Below, piece by piece: positions 22,201 to 32,000 of a stretch of DNA of 64,000 bases. The stretch is taken from positions 17,756-81,755 of the forward strand of contig NZ_BCRM01000029.1 in NCBI RefSeq assembly GCF_001552595.1, given 5' to 3'. The notes under the pieces are model-generated. The model saw nothing but the letters and a program-made list of their open reading frames with translations. It was not told the DNA's origin and searched no databases. The DNA comes from Rhodococcus erythropolis NBRC 15567. Its GTDB lineage: Bacteria > Actinomycetota > Actinomycetes > Mycobacteriales > Mycobacteriaceae. How positions within the stretch are numbered: position 1 is the first letter of the stretch; each line of letters opens with the position of its first letter. Position numbers and translations under genes: made by a program.

Positions 22201-22458
22201 GGACTGGACTTCCGCGCCGATACGGTATGGCTGCACCCGCAGCTCCCACCCGAACTGGACTCCCTGGCGTTCGACATCTATTACCGAGGGCACTGGCTTC
22301 ACATCACGTGCACACACACCTCGACCTCTGTTTCCTCCGGCCACAGCTCGGCGGCAGCACTTGCCCTCTCGATCCACGACACCGCCTACGAACTCGCCGC
22401 CGATTCGGCAATCACACATCGGGAACCGCCTCCGCCCTCGGAGTCACCGCCGCGGTGA
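19243..22458 (+). CDS. Fused HAD phosphatase/phosphomutase - GH65 glycoside phosphorylase
   Basis: A two-domain cytoplasmic enzyme of 1071 residues. Residues 1-245 form a HAD domain of the beta-phosphoglucomutase type (nucleophile Asp16 and Asp18 in DMDGVVTDT; VSASRN; VIEDAQAGVRAA). Residues about 265-1060 form a family GH65 domain with FWDELFVLPLL, the general acid Glu in GVMGPDEFHDG, and the phosphate-binding HGSTLSRVAHTW. GH65 enzymes split trehalose, maltose or kojibiose with phosphate to beta-glucose 1-phosphate, which the fused mutase would turn into glucose 6-phosphate. The domain order is that of M. tuberculosis Rv2006 (annotated otsB1), a DosR-regulon gene. ATG 19243 was chosen over the longer frame, which overlaps the P-ATPase gene. 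Confidence 0.85.
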   Translation: MSLTIGTGSFRGVLFDMDGVVTDTASLHFAAWRRLFHQLSGEGRFGTVDLSRGDYLEYIDGRERAAGLEAYLFSRGVTLPAKASECGAQGPTIESLAHDKDRYFLDEIAAIGVKTIAPTVRLLQRLHSARIPTALVSASRNAGLVLERGEISDYFCVRVDGIDAATLSLDGKPSPEMFLEAARRLKLHPAQCVVIEDAQAGVRAAKDGGFGLSVGLGNDHAALMSNGADVVVDNLDLLDVQLTPTAPRAGDNVDSECALCQESGEDEWSLEYRGIDPDTAGTREALLTQGNGYFATRGALAETTADGIHYPGVYVAGCYNRLTSHIDDRSRTDESIVNLPNWAHFTFRATGGTWLGAHTHAVHHHHESFDLRRGVLRRESVVGDSAGRITRITQHRLVSMDDPHLAALTTTLTAENWSGSVEVRSGIDAGVTNSNVPEYALLDGYHFDQVSAKSIGVESISSTVHTRQSQIRIAQAERLRVRRSDGAAVEHTRRVEIVDSTTFQILSCRIEQGHALNFEKTATIFTSHDRSISEPEFAARQCLEDSPGNAELSQRHCEAWHELWQRFSTILEGDGMTALATNVQMAHVLQTLSAHTSPLDVGVPARGLHGEAYRGHVFWDELFVLPLLTTRLPELARSLLLYRHRRLPHARRSARDAGLAGAMFPWQSGSDGREETPQELFNPRSRRWMPDNSRRQHHVNLAVAYNIWRYWQTTTDLGFLTDFGAEILVDNARFWSSLAEYDADSDRYDIRGVMGPDEFHDGYPGHAGAGIDNNSYINIMTAWTLVRTLDTIAIIGGANGSATGRRLRIADSELAHWEHISRRLRLTFLDNGILSQFENFQSLKELDWADYRARYGDIGRLDLILEAEGDSCINYQATKQADVLMLLYLFPAEVLTDLITRLGYPFDPMSIPRTVDYYVQRTSHGSTLSRVAHTWVLARGNRSQSWEMLTQALSTDLSDSQGGTTREGIHLGAMAGSIDILQRCYTGLDFRADTVWLHPQLPPELDSLAFDIYYRGHWLHITCTHTSTSVSSGHSSAAALALSIHDTAYELAADSAITHREPPPPSESPPR

Positions 22459-22539
22459 CCGGCGGCCCCGCCGTGTCTGCACCAGGTGACTACCGCCGGG
22501 TTGACGGACGTTTGCGGTCTCGTTCGAACCAAGGCATGC

Positions 22540-22554
22540 GTCGCCGAAAGACCC
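22540..22554 (+). promoter_or_regulatory. DevR/DosR-like binding box upstream of the flavodoxin gene
   Basis: GTCGCCGAAAGACCC shares the CCGAAAGACC core with the box at 10856. It lies 97 bp before the flavodoxin start, in the gap after the GH65 gene. Confidence 0.5.
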
Positions 22555-22650
22555 TCGAATGGGAACCACCCGACTCTGTCCGAAAACTCTCCGACACGGC
22601 ACAGTGCGAAGGGAAGCCACACATCCGTGGTCATCGCTGAGGAGGCGCTC

Positions 22651-23169
22651 ATGAAGATGCTTGTCACAGCTGCAAGTCGCCATGGATCGACCGACGAGAT
22701 CGCCGGCGCACTCGCCGACGCGCTGAGGAGGAGCGGCGCCGACGTGGACCTCCTCGAGCCCGAGGACGTGCACGAGATCACCGACTACGACACCGTCGTC
22801 ATCGGCAGTGCGATCTACACCGGGCGGTGGTTGCCGCCGGCAAAAGAGTTCATCGCACGTTTCCGGGAAGCACTGCTACTTCGTCAGGTATGGCTGTTTT
22901 CCTCCGGGCCGGTCGGCAACAACGGACGACCCGTCAACGATCCCCCCGATGTGAGCGCTCAGGTGGAGGCGACGGGCGCCCGCGCGCACCGAATGTTCGC
23001 CGGAAAACTCGATCGCACCACCCTCGGTTTCGGGGAACGGATGATGGTTCGCGCTGTCCGAGCACCGGAGGGAGATTTCCGGGACTGGGAATCCGTGAAC
23101 GAGTGGGCCGAGCAGATTCGGCTCGCACACCAGAGCGGATTTCCTCAGACCTCAGGGAAGCCGTCATGA
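22651..23169 (+). CDS. Flavodoxin-domain protein (HemG-like)
   Basis: 172 residues of flavodoxin fold. The FMN phosphate loop is AASRHGSTDEIA near the N-terminus; the next loop is VIGSAIYTGRW and the third is FSSGPVGNNG. These match the short flavodoxins related to menaquinone-dependent protoporphyrinogen oxidase (HemG). The ATG at 22651 follows GAGGAGG. It is likely an electron carrier or FMN-dependent oxidase partner; assigning it to haem synthesis would be speculation. Its stop overlaps the universal stress protein start (ATGA, 23166-23169), and a DevR-like box lies upstream. Confidence 0.85.
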   Translation: MKMLVTAASRHGSTDEIAGALADALRRSGADVDLLEPEDVHEITDYDTVVIGSAIYTGRWLPPAKEFIARFREALLLRQVWLFSSGPVGNNGRPVNDPPDVSAQVEATGARAHRMFAGKLDRTTLGFGERMMVRAVRAPEGDFRDWESVNEWAEQIRLAHQSGFPQTSGKPS

Positions 23170-24071
23170 TGCCGCGAACACCCATCGTGGTCGGAGTCGA
23201 CGGATCAGCCAGCTCCATTGCTGCCGTGAGATGGGCAGCACGTGAAGCCTCTCTACGGTCCCTGCCACTGCATCTCGTCACCGCCATGCTCGGTACCCCA
23301 GAGACCTTCGGTAACGCCTTTCGTCTGGTCGCGAACTTCCCGAACCAAGATCACGAAGGGCAACAACGCCTCTCCGCCGCCAGATCCGCTGTCACCGACG
23401 AATGCAGCGGCAGTAAGGTCCCGGTCACCGAGCACCTGGGATACGGGCACGCCGTGGATGTTCTGCTCAAAGAAGGTAGCGACTGTTCGATTCTCGTAGT
23501 CGGCTCCCACGGGTCCGGGCAGCTCGCCGGCGAGCTGCTCGGGTCGGTCAGTTCCGCCGTCGCCGCACACGCGCGTGTGCCCGTCGCGATCATTCGCGGA
23601 ACAAGCCGACCGGGAAAAGCGGTGATGACCGGGCCGGTCGTTGTCGGTGTCGACGGAACCGCCAACAGTGAACCAGCGATCGCAGAAGCCTTCGAAAGTG
23701 CATCATTGCGCGGCGCGGCACTCGTCGCCGTCCACGCATGGACCGACGTCGACCTCGCCACCGTCTTCCAATCCGACCCGGACGGGGTCGCATTGAATTG
23801 GGGCGCAATCGAATCAGGTGAGCGTGCCGTGTTGTCCGAAAGCTTGGCCGGATGGAGTGAGAAGTTCGCCGACGTGAAGGTCAAACATGTCGTCGTACGC
23901 GACAGGCCGGTCCACGCTCTGGTCTCCGAATCGCAACATGCTCAACTCGTGGTCGTAGGCAGTCGCGGTCGAGGTGGTTTCACCTCGATGATGTTGGGTT
24001 CGACCAGCAGACGGCTGATGCACTCCACCAACTGTCCCGTTCTGATCGTCCATTCGCCGAAGGCGCCATGA
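23166..24071 (+). CDS. Tandem universal stress protein (UspA family)
   Basis: 301 residues made of two Usp domains (about 3-145 and 155-300). Both keep the ATP-binding glycine pattern: GSHGSGQLAGELLGS in the first and GSRGRGGFTSMMLGS in the second, each preceded by an ILVVG- or LVVVG-like strand, and each domain begins VVGVDGS or VVGVDGT. Double-domain ATP-binding Usps are among the best-known members of mycobacterial DosR regulons. The gene is translationally coupled to the flavodoxin. It ends just before a 420-bp gene-free stretch. Confidence 0.95.
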   Translation: MMPRTPIVVGVDGSASSIAAVRWAAREASLRSLPLHLVTAMLGTPETFGNAFRLVANFPNQDHEGQQRLSAARSAVTDECSGSKVPVTEHLGYGHAVDVLLKEGSDCSILVVGSHGSGQLAGELLGSVSSAVAAHARVPVAIIRGTSRPGKAVMTGPVVVGVDGTANSEPAIAEAFESASLRGAALVAVHAWTDVDLATVFQSDPDGVALNWGAIESGERAVLSESLAGWSEKFADVKVKHVVVRDRPVHALVSESQHAQLVVVGSRGRGGFTSMMLGSTSRRLMHSTNCPVLIVHSPKAP

Positions 24072-24491
24072 TTCAACGCTTCACTCCGCTGCGCGCCAAA
24101 GCTGGGACTCCTTCCGCTGCGCGGTTGAACATCGCTACAGCAGAATCTGCTTCATTCGTGAACCGCTCACCGCAGTGTCGGCCTACTGCGGGGTCGGCGC
24201 CCGGACGAACTGGCGATTGCACATGACAACGCACTGACCAGAGACAGGACATGCTTTCTCGAGAATTATCCGATTGTTCTGACGGCCGGTAGGACCGAAA
24301 GGCTCTCGCTCCCAACGCGCCCCGGTTCGTGGGCAGTGAACGTGTCGAGTACGCCCTCGTCAACCAGCTTCGGCAGCCTCGCGGGCGTATCGTCGAAGAT
24401 ATCGGATGCACACCGCACGTGATCGCCGTTTTCACGTCGCCACCGAATTGCAGTTACTTCGGCCACCTCAGGTCGAGACAGGAGCGTCGTC
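24072..24491. other. Intergenic region with a DevR-like box
   Basis: About 420 bp without a supported gene. The box at 24290 is the only signal noticed; it probably drives the DUF5994-SPFH pair. Confidence 0.5.
24290..24304 (+). promoter_or_regulatory. DevR/DosR-like binding box upstream of the DUF5994-SPFH pair
   Basis: TAGGACCGAAAGGCT differs at three positions from the minus-strand reading of the box at 10856-10870. It lies 188 bp before the DUF5994 start. Confidence 0.6.
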
Positions 24492-25046
24492 ATGACGCAC
24501 GAGTCCACCGTCATCCCCTCCAAAGACACCGATCACGGCATCAACGAGCCGCGGATTCCGCGGCTCAGGCTCAAGCCCGAACCCCAGAACTCCACCTCGG
24601 CGCCGATCGGTAGCGTCGACGGCGCCTGGTGGCCGTATTCCACCGACCTCGAAGCCGAGCTTCCCGAACTGCTCACCGCAGTCATCACACGCCTGGGGCC
24701 GATCGATCGGGTTGCCTACGATCTGAACGGATGGGATTCGCGCCCCACTCGACTTCCTTTCGCAGGTCGTTCGGTCCGGTTGGACGGCTACAGATTTCAA
24801 CCACACGGCACCGTGTACGTCACCGGCGTCGACGGGCGAGAAGTCGTGATACTCGTCGTCCCGCCGCACTGCGATCCTGATGCTGCGCATCGCGCCCTCA
24901 CTGTCGCTGCCCAAGCCGGAAACGAATCGCCCGTGACCGAGCTGCTCTCGATCGCAAAGACTGGCGCCGACATGGACCGACACCTGCAACAACCGCATCC
25001 CTCGGCACTCGAGGACCGCGCTACCCCGGAAGCGGTGCGGTCATGA
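24492..25046 (+). CDS. DUF5994 family protein
   Basis: 184 residues. Conserved segments are [68 protein letters not shown] and VILVVPPH. These match DUF5994 and the second copy at 500-1054. Function is unknown; there are no catalytic signatures, membrane segments or Cys clusters. It overlaps the SPFH gene by four bases (25043-25046), so the two products are probably made together. A DevR-like box lies 188 bp upstream. Confidence 0.8.
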   Translation: MTHESTVIPSKDTDHGINEPRIPRLRLKPEPQNSTSAPIGSVDGAWWPYSTDLEAELPELLTAVITRLGPIDRVAYDLNGWDSRPTRLPFAGRSVRLDGYRFQPHGTVYVTGVDGREVVILVVPPHCDPDAAHRALTVAAQAGNESPVTELLSIAKTGADMDRHLQQPHPSALEDRATPEAVRS

Positions 25047-25918
25047 CCGCCGTGATCATCATCGCGGTGATCGTCGTCGTGATCCTCGGGGCGCTCGCGA
25101 TGTCGATTCGCGTCATCACCCAATACGAACGCGGAGTACTGCTGCGGTTCGGCAAAGTCCAAAACGTTCGGACGCCCGGCCTGACCGTAATCATCCCGCT
25201 CGTCGACCGCCTCACCCGCGTATCACTGCGCATCGTGACAATGCCGATCCAATCCCAAGGAATCATCACCCGTGACAACGTCAGCGTCGACATCGCCGCC
25301 GTCGCCTACTTCCGCGTCGTCGACGCCGTGAAATCCGTTGTCGCCATAGAAAATGTCGACACAGCCATCAACCAGATCGCACAAACCACCCTGCGCAACA
25401 TCGTCGGACAACACAGCCTCGATCAAGCGCTCTCCGAGACCGACACCATCAACGCCGACATCCGCAAGATCCTCGACGTCGCAACCCTCGAATGGGGCGT
25501 CGAAGTAACACTGGTCGAACTCAAAGACATCCAACTACCCGACAGCATGAAACGCGCCATGGCCCGCGAAGCAGAAGCCGAACGCGAAAAGAGAGCGAAA
25601 ATCATTGCCGCAGAAGGTGAATCCTTGGCAGCAGCAGCCCTCGGGGACGCCTCGGACACGATGATGGCGCATCCCCTGGCGCTACAGCTCCGCAATCTGC
25701 AAACCCTCGTCGAACTCGGAGTCGAGAAAAACACCACCATCGTCTTCCCTGCCCCCCTGATGAGCGCAATCGGTGAACTCGGCAACTTCCTCGCCCAGGA
25801 AACCCGAGCCTCCACCGACCTCGGTCACACCACGCAAAAACCCGCTATCCGTCCGCCTCTTCACACACCGGCGCCGCCCGATACCAACGGGACGCCAGTG
25901 CCCATCCCTGCACACTGA
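25043..25918 (+). CDS. SPFH/band 7 (stomatin/slipin-like) membrane protein
   Basis: 291 residues. An N-terminal membrane segment (about 3-22) is followed by the slipin pattern [32 protein letters not shown] and [18 protein letters not shown]. The coiled-coil stretch [20 protein letters not shown] is the usual C-terminal half, ahead of a Pro-rich tail. Slipins form oligomeric rings on the inner leaflet and organise membrane microdomains. It is coupled to the DUF5994 gene. It closes the hypoxia cluster on this side. Confidence 0.9.
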   Translation: MTAVIIIAVIVVVILGALAMSIRVITQYERGVLLRFGKVQNVRTPGLTVIIPLVDRLTRVSLRIVTMPIQSQGIITRDNVSVDIAAVAYFRVVDAVKSVVAIENVDTAINQIAQTTLRNIVGQHSLDQALSETDTINADIRKILDVATLEWGVEVTLVELKDIQLPDSMKRAMAREAEAEREKRAKIIAAEGESLAAAALGDASDTMMAHPLALQLRNLQTLVELGVEKNTTIVFPAPLMSAIGELGNFLAQETRASTDLGHTTQKPAIRPPLHTPAPPDTNGTPVPIPAH

Positions 25919-26244
25919 CGACCTTCGCCCGGGGTTTGCTGCACGGACACGAGACAAGTGTCCGATTCACGCAGCCTGAGAAACTCAATCGTAATTGACA
26001 CGCCGAACCCATATGAAAAATTGTTCGGGTACGACGTGCCGAAGCCATATCAGGTATCCCGTATACCCCCGCGCTACCCACAGGTCGCCCGGCTACCGAC
26101 CATCGCTTGATAAAGGCAACGCTGGAGCGCATACCGGACGAAAAACCGACAAAAGTCGGCGGCTATGGGAGCACTGCGGTGCCCGCGGAGCACGTCACTC
26201 GTCGAGCACTTCCGTGATCGTCCAATGCTGCTTGCCTGCAACGA
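25919..26244. other. Intergenic region between hypoxia cluster and McrBC remnant
   Basis: About 325 bp. No gene, box or strong hairpin was recognised. Base composition is less GC-rich than in the flanking genes, which fits a junction between the dormancy cluster and the defence genes. Confidence 0.4.
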
Positions 26245-27511
26245 CTACGAGCCTTCCCCGACCACCGAGAATTCATCACCGTGCCGAGCCCTCATAGCCT
26301 CGACGAGCACGTCGATCGAGGCCAGCAACTCCGCTGGCGGGGTGGTCAGGTCGAGGGCGTGGCAGTAGATGGTGATGTCGGCGCCGACAACCTCGACCGC
26401 GTGGGAGGCGGTGTCGCCTTTCGCGTAGATCAGGTGACCTTCGCGGAGGCCAAGGGCAGTGCAGTACGCGGTCAGTTGGTACATGTCCGCGTTCGGCCCC
26501 CTCTTGCCGGCCGCGGTTGTTTTGTACTTGGCGTCGATCACTGCCACGGGCTTGCCGTCGCTGTTGCACCAGGTCAGGTCAGGTTCTATCGTGACGGTGC
26601 GGCCGTGATCGAGGAAGCGTGTCGGACCGGATCCGGGACGCACTCCCCTGCCGCCGCGGCGCGCGATCGCAGCAGCGGTGGTGGTCATCAGGAAATCCTC
26701 GAACACTTTCCACATGTCGAGAACGAAGCCTCGCACGACGACAGTCCCGATGCGGTGCTCGATGGACCGATGCTCGGTGATCAACTCCGACAACTGCAAT
26801 GCCCAGTGGTAGCGCTCGTTCAATCTCGTTCGCGCCGGGGACGGTTCGGCACCAGCGGTGGGCGGTGTGACGTCTGCGAGGGCGCGGCGACCCCTGGCCA
26901 GCCTCGTCTGCAGACGGGGCGGGACTACCGCGGAATCGAGCAGAATCACGGTGGCGGCGAGCAGCAGCTGGTTTTCGGCGATGTCTTCGCCCCTATTCGT
27001 CGTAGCGGATCTCCACAGGCAGTGCGAGCGAAGAATCGTCGGGTGATCTGATCGCCCGCGCGTAGCCGCCCGCGCAAGACCGGGCCCGAGTCTTCGACTT
27101 CGCGGTAGCCGGAGAGCAGTCCACGGGCGGTCGCTCGCTCGGCAGCGGCGACGAGCGCTTCGGCTAATGCGGCAACCAGGTCGGTATCCGTGTCGGCGAG
27201 TGCGGTGTGCTGCGACCACCACGCAGGGTCACCGGCGTATCCCACCATCGAAGATCACGCAGCTGATCGATGTTTTCGGTTCCACCCTCACAGTGAAAGC
27301 ACCGACGGTCACGGCACCGATCTTCTTCGGTGGCGGCCAGTGTGAACACTCCGGGAATGGTCGTGGGTGTGACCGTGACCAGCCCAGTGGCCGCGAACGC
27401 GGCAGCACCCTCCGGCGTCAACGCCACCTGCGGGCGGCACACCAGACAGCCGGCGCAGCCGTAACCGCATCGTGGCCGCTCGAAGAGAGTCACCGTAACC
27501 GGATCATTCAC
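26245..27511 (-). pseudogene. mcrC: mcrC-like gene with several frameshifts
   Basis: McrC would be the nuclease partner of McrB. The homologous protein has to be followed through at least three frames. The N-terminus starts at the GTG 27511 (TPEGAAAFAATGLVTVTPT). Then KKIGAVTVGAFTVRVEPKTS is in a second frame near 27320, and GYAGDPAWWSQHTALADTDT plus RGLLSGYREVEDSGPVLRGR is in a third (27248 to about 27035). LALPVEIRYDE occupies about 27030-26995, and the rest (GEDIAENQLLLAATVILLDS to the stop at 26245) is again shifted. The C-terminal part keeps the PD-(D/E)XK core (EPDLTW, then VAVIDAKYK). Breaks lie near 27325, 27255, 27030 and 26993. The start overlaps the intended mcrB stop. Confidence 0.8.
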
Positions 27512-28928
27512 CGGCGGTCAGGCACTTCTCCAGAGCAGCAAGGCCGTATCGGGCTTCGAGATCCACGGTGCGATCACCGAAGCGAAAATTCCTCGAGCAA
27601 CGGGATAACCGCGCTGCCGAAATACCTGCGCCAATCCCCCATCACTGCGAACCGCCGGACGCATGAAATACGAGGGTCCGATCTGGAAGCCCGGATCGTC
27701 GATCGCAGCGTTCAACGCAAGATGCAGATCCGCGACACGCTGCGGGTACTTGCGGGCGGTGAGCCAACGTCTCAGGACCGATTTCGTGGGCCCCTGCGCC
27801 GGGAGCAACGCAGCGAATCCGAAGCGACGGCGCATGGCGGTGTCCACGAGAGCGATCGAGCGATCCGCGGTGTTCATCGTGCCGATGATGACCACATTGC
27901 GTGGCAGTGTGAACGGCTCGGCATCGCCCGAGGAATACATCAGATCGATTGCCTCGTCGCGGTATTCGAGCAGGAAGTACAACTCACCGAAAATCTTGGC
28001 GAGGTTTCCGCGGTTGATCTCGTCGACGACCAGCACGAACAACTGATCCGGATGCTTACGGGCGCGATCGGTCAAGCGGCGCATCGGACCCGGTTTGAGT
28101 TCGAAGCCGACCTGCCCATCGCTGCGCGGGGTCGGCCGGAAGCCTTCGAAGAAATCCTCGTAGCTGTAGGCAGGGTGGAATTGCACGATGGTGACGTTGT
28201 CCGGGCCGGCGAGATGCCGAGCCAACATCCTTCGCGATGTACGTCTTCCCGGTACCGGACGGCCCGTAAAAGATCAGTTGCGGGCGATCACGCAGCAGAT
28301 CGGTACACCCGGCCAGCCAACCGAGATCCACATGCAACGCCTCCGCCAACTCTTGGTCCGGATCCACGATAGAGAATTCCGTTGTCGGAACAAGCAATTC
28401 GTCGTCGGAACCTTCGACCTCATCGACATCGTCATCGGTCGCGTCAACCTTCTTGAGCGGTTTGACCGGCTTCCACATCGACTTCCACGGCTCCTGATAG
28501 AAATCGACGGGGCCGTTCTGCTCGGCTTCGAAAGCACGGATGATCTCGTCAAGGTCGACGTCGACATCGTCAGAAACCGAGCGCTGGAGATACGACGCAA
28601 AGGTGTCCCGGATCAGACGCCGGTGTCCCGCGTTGACTATCGCGCGGAAGAACTTCGGGAACGCCAGGTACCGCACGGCAGCACGCTGGACAGGCTCGTT
28701 CGGCGCCGGCACAGCCGCAAACGCATCGCGGAACGCCAACGGGTCCGTCGCGAGGGCCTCCCGTTCCTCCGCGCTCAACGAGTGCACATGCAGGCCGAAG
28801 TAGATCAGGAGCCACAACTGCGACCATCGCCGAACACCAAACGCCGTTCCACCGTTGAAAGCCCCCACACCAGTCACTGATACGACATCGATGGGAAAGT
28901 CGACAGGATGCCCCAACTTCTCCGACAT
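27504..28928 (-). pseudogene. mcrB: mcrB-like AAA+ GTPase gene with frameshifts
   Basis: McrB is the GTP-driven motor of McrBC, which cuts DNA carrying modified cytosine. The N-terminal part (28928 to about 28225) ends with Walker A GPSGTGKTYIAKD. The protein then continues in another frame as LARHLAGPDNVTIVQFHPAY, with Walker B LVVDEINRGNLAKIFGE and sensor GTMNTADRSIALVDTAMRRR. A further shift near 27570 moves the natural C-terminus (DLEARYGLAALEKCL, intended stop 27504-27506) out of frame, so the open frame stops early at 27518. As given, no full-length motor could be made. The locus reads away from the SIR2 gene. Confidence 0.8.
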
Positions 28929-29027
28929 CTTCCGCCTATGCCCCCGGAGCAGGGTAATCTACGACGACTAAATCCACATCAATGCACCATGGTCTGCAGA
29001 TTCGAAACTTAAACGGAAGGCGCACTG

Positions 29028-32000
29028 GTGAGTCAGCACATCGAGGAAATGAAGACTGCAATCGAGCAGCATACCGCACTTCTGGTAATCGGAACGGGGT
29101 TTTCAGCGGCCTCTGTCACTGATTCAAGAAATTGCTCATGGCCTGAGCTTTTACGCAGCGGTATAGAATACATATCTTCGAACATACCGGCAACTAGCAA
29201 TAGAATCACTGACAGCATACTTAACGATATCGAAATCGGAGTAGAAGAAGATGACGCCGAGTTCCTCCTCACCGCAGCACAGAAAATCACAAACTCTATG
29301 GGTGGCACTTCTTCCCAGCATTTTTCATCCTTCCTAAAATCAACTCTAGGCATCCTAAAACCTGATTCCTCAAAAACATCGCTCGCTCTTGCCCTTCAAT
29401 CTCTCAACCTCCCAATGATCACAACGAACTACGACACAGTATTCGAGGACATCACTGGAAGGAAATCTGTTTGCTGGTCGGATGTGCGCCGATCGAGGAG
29501 CGCGCTGGTCTCCACCGACAATGATTCTATCCTTCACTTACACGGAATCTGGAATGAACCAGAGTCCATAATAATAACCAGTACCGACTACGAGAAAGTT
29601 GTCAATGATAAGAACCTGGAAGCATTACGATCGAGTGTTGGCCTTCTACGGACTATGATCTTTGTTGGATTTGGCTCAGGGTTACACGACCCGCATTTGA
29701 CCTCCCTTTGGCGTTGGCTCTCCGACCTTTCGACCGGGGCAACTCACTACGCACTTTGCCGAAGCGGAGACTTAGCGTACGCAAATTCCCAAGATGGCGG
29801 GACACCAATAATTTCCGTGCCCTACGGAGAAACTTACACGGATCTAACGCCTTTCGTAAAGTCCTTGGCATCGAAAAAGATTTCAATCGTACTGGAAAAG
29901 ATTGAGGATCCACACACTTTCAACCGCGTAACACAAGTCTGTCGAACAGTACTTATCGATCGACTCAAAGACAGCTCAGCCATATCGAGAAAGACGCGCG
30001 AAGAAGAGATTCAACTGGATGATCTTGTTGTCGAACCAATCCTTCTTCCAGTGCCTCCAGAACAGTTTTCAGAAGAAAAAGACAATGAAGACTCAGATAT
30101 AGAAGTCCTCAAACCCATCGACGAAATTCGTCAAAACAAAATACTGACAATCGTCGGCGAGGAGCAAAGCGGGATAACAACTACCTTGATTTGGATGATC
30201 CTCAAGAGATCAGAATTTGACGGTCACATGCCCGTGCTGATTGACTATTCCAAACTTTCCGGCGGAAATAAGTCAGTCGCCAAATCCATTCGAAAGACAC
30301 TGAGAGGAGCGAGCGCACCCCTCAGCGATGCTCAACCAATACCGTTCCACAGGTTATGTGTGGCAATTGATAATGTAAACGCCGCTATCAACGATAAACT
30401 CGCGAAGATAATCTCCGAACTTTCCGACCTAGAAATACCCTTTCTGTTGCTAGGATGCCGCCCGGGCGTTGAACTTCGAATACAACGAGACCATTCAAGC
30501 TACAAGAGCAATCCAAAGCCGATCTATCTGGGACAATTCGGAATTACCCAAGCGAAAGAACTTGCACAGAAGATCGATCCACAGCAGGCACAGCCCATAG
30601 CTGCACGAGTACTCTCCATCACCAGAAAAGAGCGACTCTCCAGAACACCGCTCGCCATAATTCTTCTAATTTCAGGCGTGGCAAATGACGATGGCTGGAT
30701 CAACACGGTTTCCAACACGTCTTTTATTGACGCTTTCGTAGATTCGTTACTCGGGCGCGGGAACCTTAGAGACGATATGCACTCGCAAATCGACTCAGCG
30801 GGATACTCACGAGTACTAGAATCGATCGCGATGAAAATCATCGAAGATGACTCTGCCTCGATAGACCTCACCTCGCTGATAGTGTATATTTCCGAACTAG
30901 TTAAAAGCCTTGACTGGTCCGACAGTCCTGATATTGTCATAAGAGATTTAATAACAAAGGGGCTTCTGGTAAATAGAGGGACCGTCGTCCGATTCAGGCA
31001 GAACGTCTACATGCACATATTCGCAGCTCGGGCCGCTGTCAAAGACAGGGAGATACTCACGAAATTGATCGCACGGCCGCTGTATTATGGTGCAATAATT
31101 CGACACTATGCTGCGCTAAAACGCGATGACGAAAAACTAGTCCAATGGGCTTTTGATCAAATAAAACCAGCAGACAAAAATGAGTCTCCGATGTCTGGGC
31201 TGTTCGGCCTCATTGACCCTGAGGAAACCAACAGGCGAGAGAAATCGATTGAAATTCTCGCTGAACGACTGAGTCTTACGATTGACGCAGAATCAGGGGA
31301 AGACTGCATCGAAGATCCGTCCGAAGCTGATGAAAAAGCTGTAATCGAAGATATCGATCTACAGGTTCCAATAGAAAATACTTTCAAAAACTTCCCCGCT
31401 TCCAATGAGCCCTTGTACGACCCTCAGATATTTCAGAACGACAGTCCGTTCCCTTCCTCCAATCTAGAAGATGCTCCGCTCGACATGAAACTAGCCGGAA
31501 CTATAACCTTAGTTTCTAATATCCTTCGAGATAGCGAACTCGTTGAAAATCCGAGCTTGAAAGAAGATTTACTCAAGAGCACTTTGAGTGTCTGGGGTCA
31601 TTATATCGATATAATTAATGGGTCGCCACAACTCCGTTCCATGATTGAAGGGATAGTTAGAGTCATTGGCGACCGATTAGAAATAAATCCCGAACGACGG
31701 GATATCGTGACCAATAACTTGGTAGATTCCTGGTCAATGTATGAGGCGTACAGAGGAATCGAAGAAGAGCTTTCGACAATAAAGCTACGGAAAGCGCTAG
31801 AGCGTATAGCCGAGAACGAAGAGAATATGGGACTCATGCATATCATGCTCCCGGCTTATATGTTGGACGGAATGCATGATGCGAAATACTGGCATGGCCG
31901 TTTCGATTCCGTACTTCTGGAAAACAAGAACATTCAGGCCGTTCAGATATTCGTAAGGGTGTTTGTCAAGTCGTCATATATAGCGAGCGCCCAGAACTCC

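Noticed and set aside
27430..27511. Cys-rich N-terminus (CGYGCAGCLVC) of the mcrC reading as a metal site
   Set aside because: It is probably an out-of-frame reading of a damaged gene; McrC proteins do not have such a cluster.
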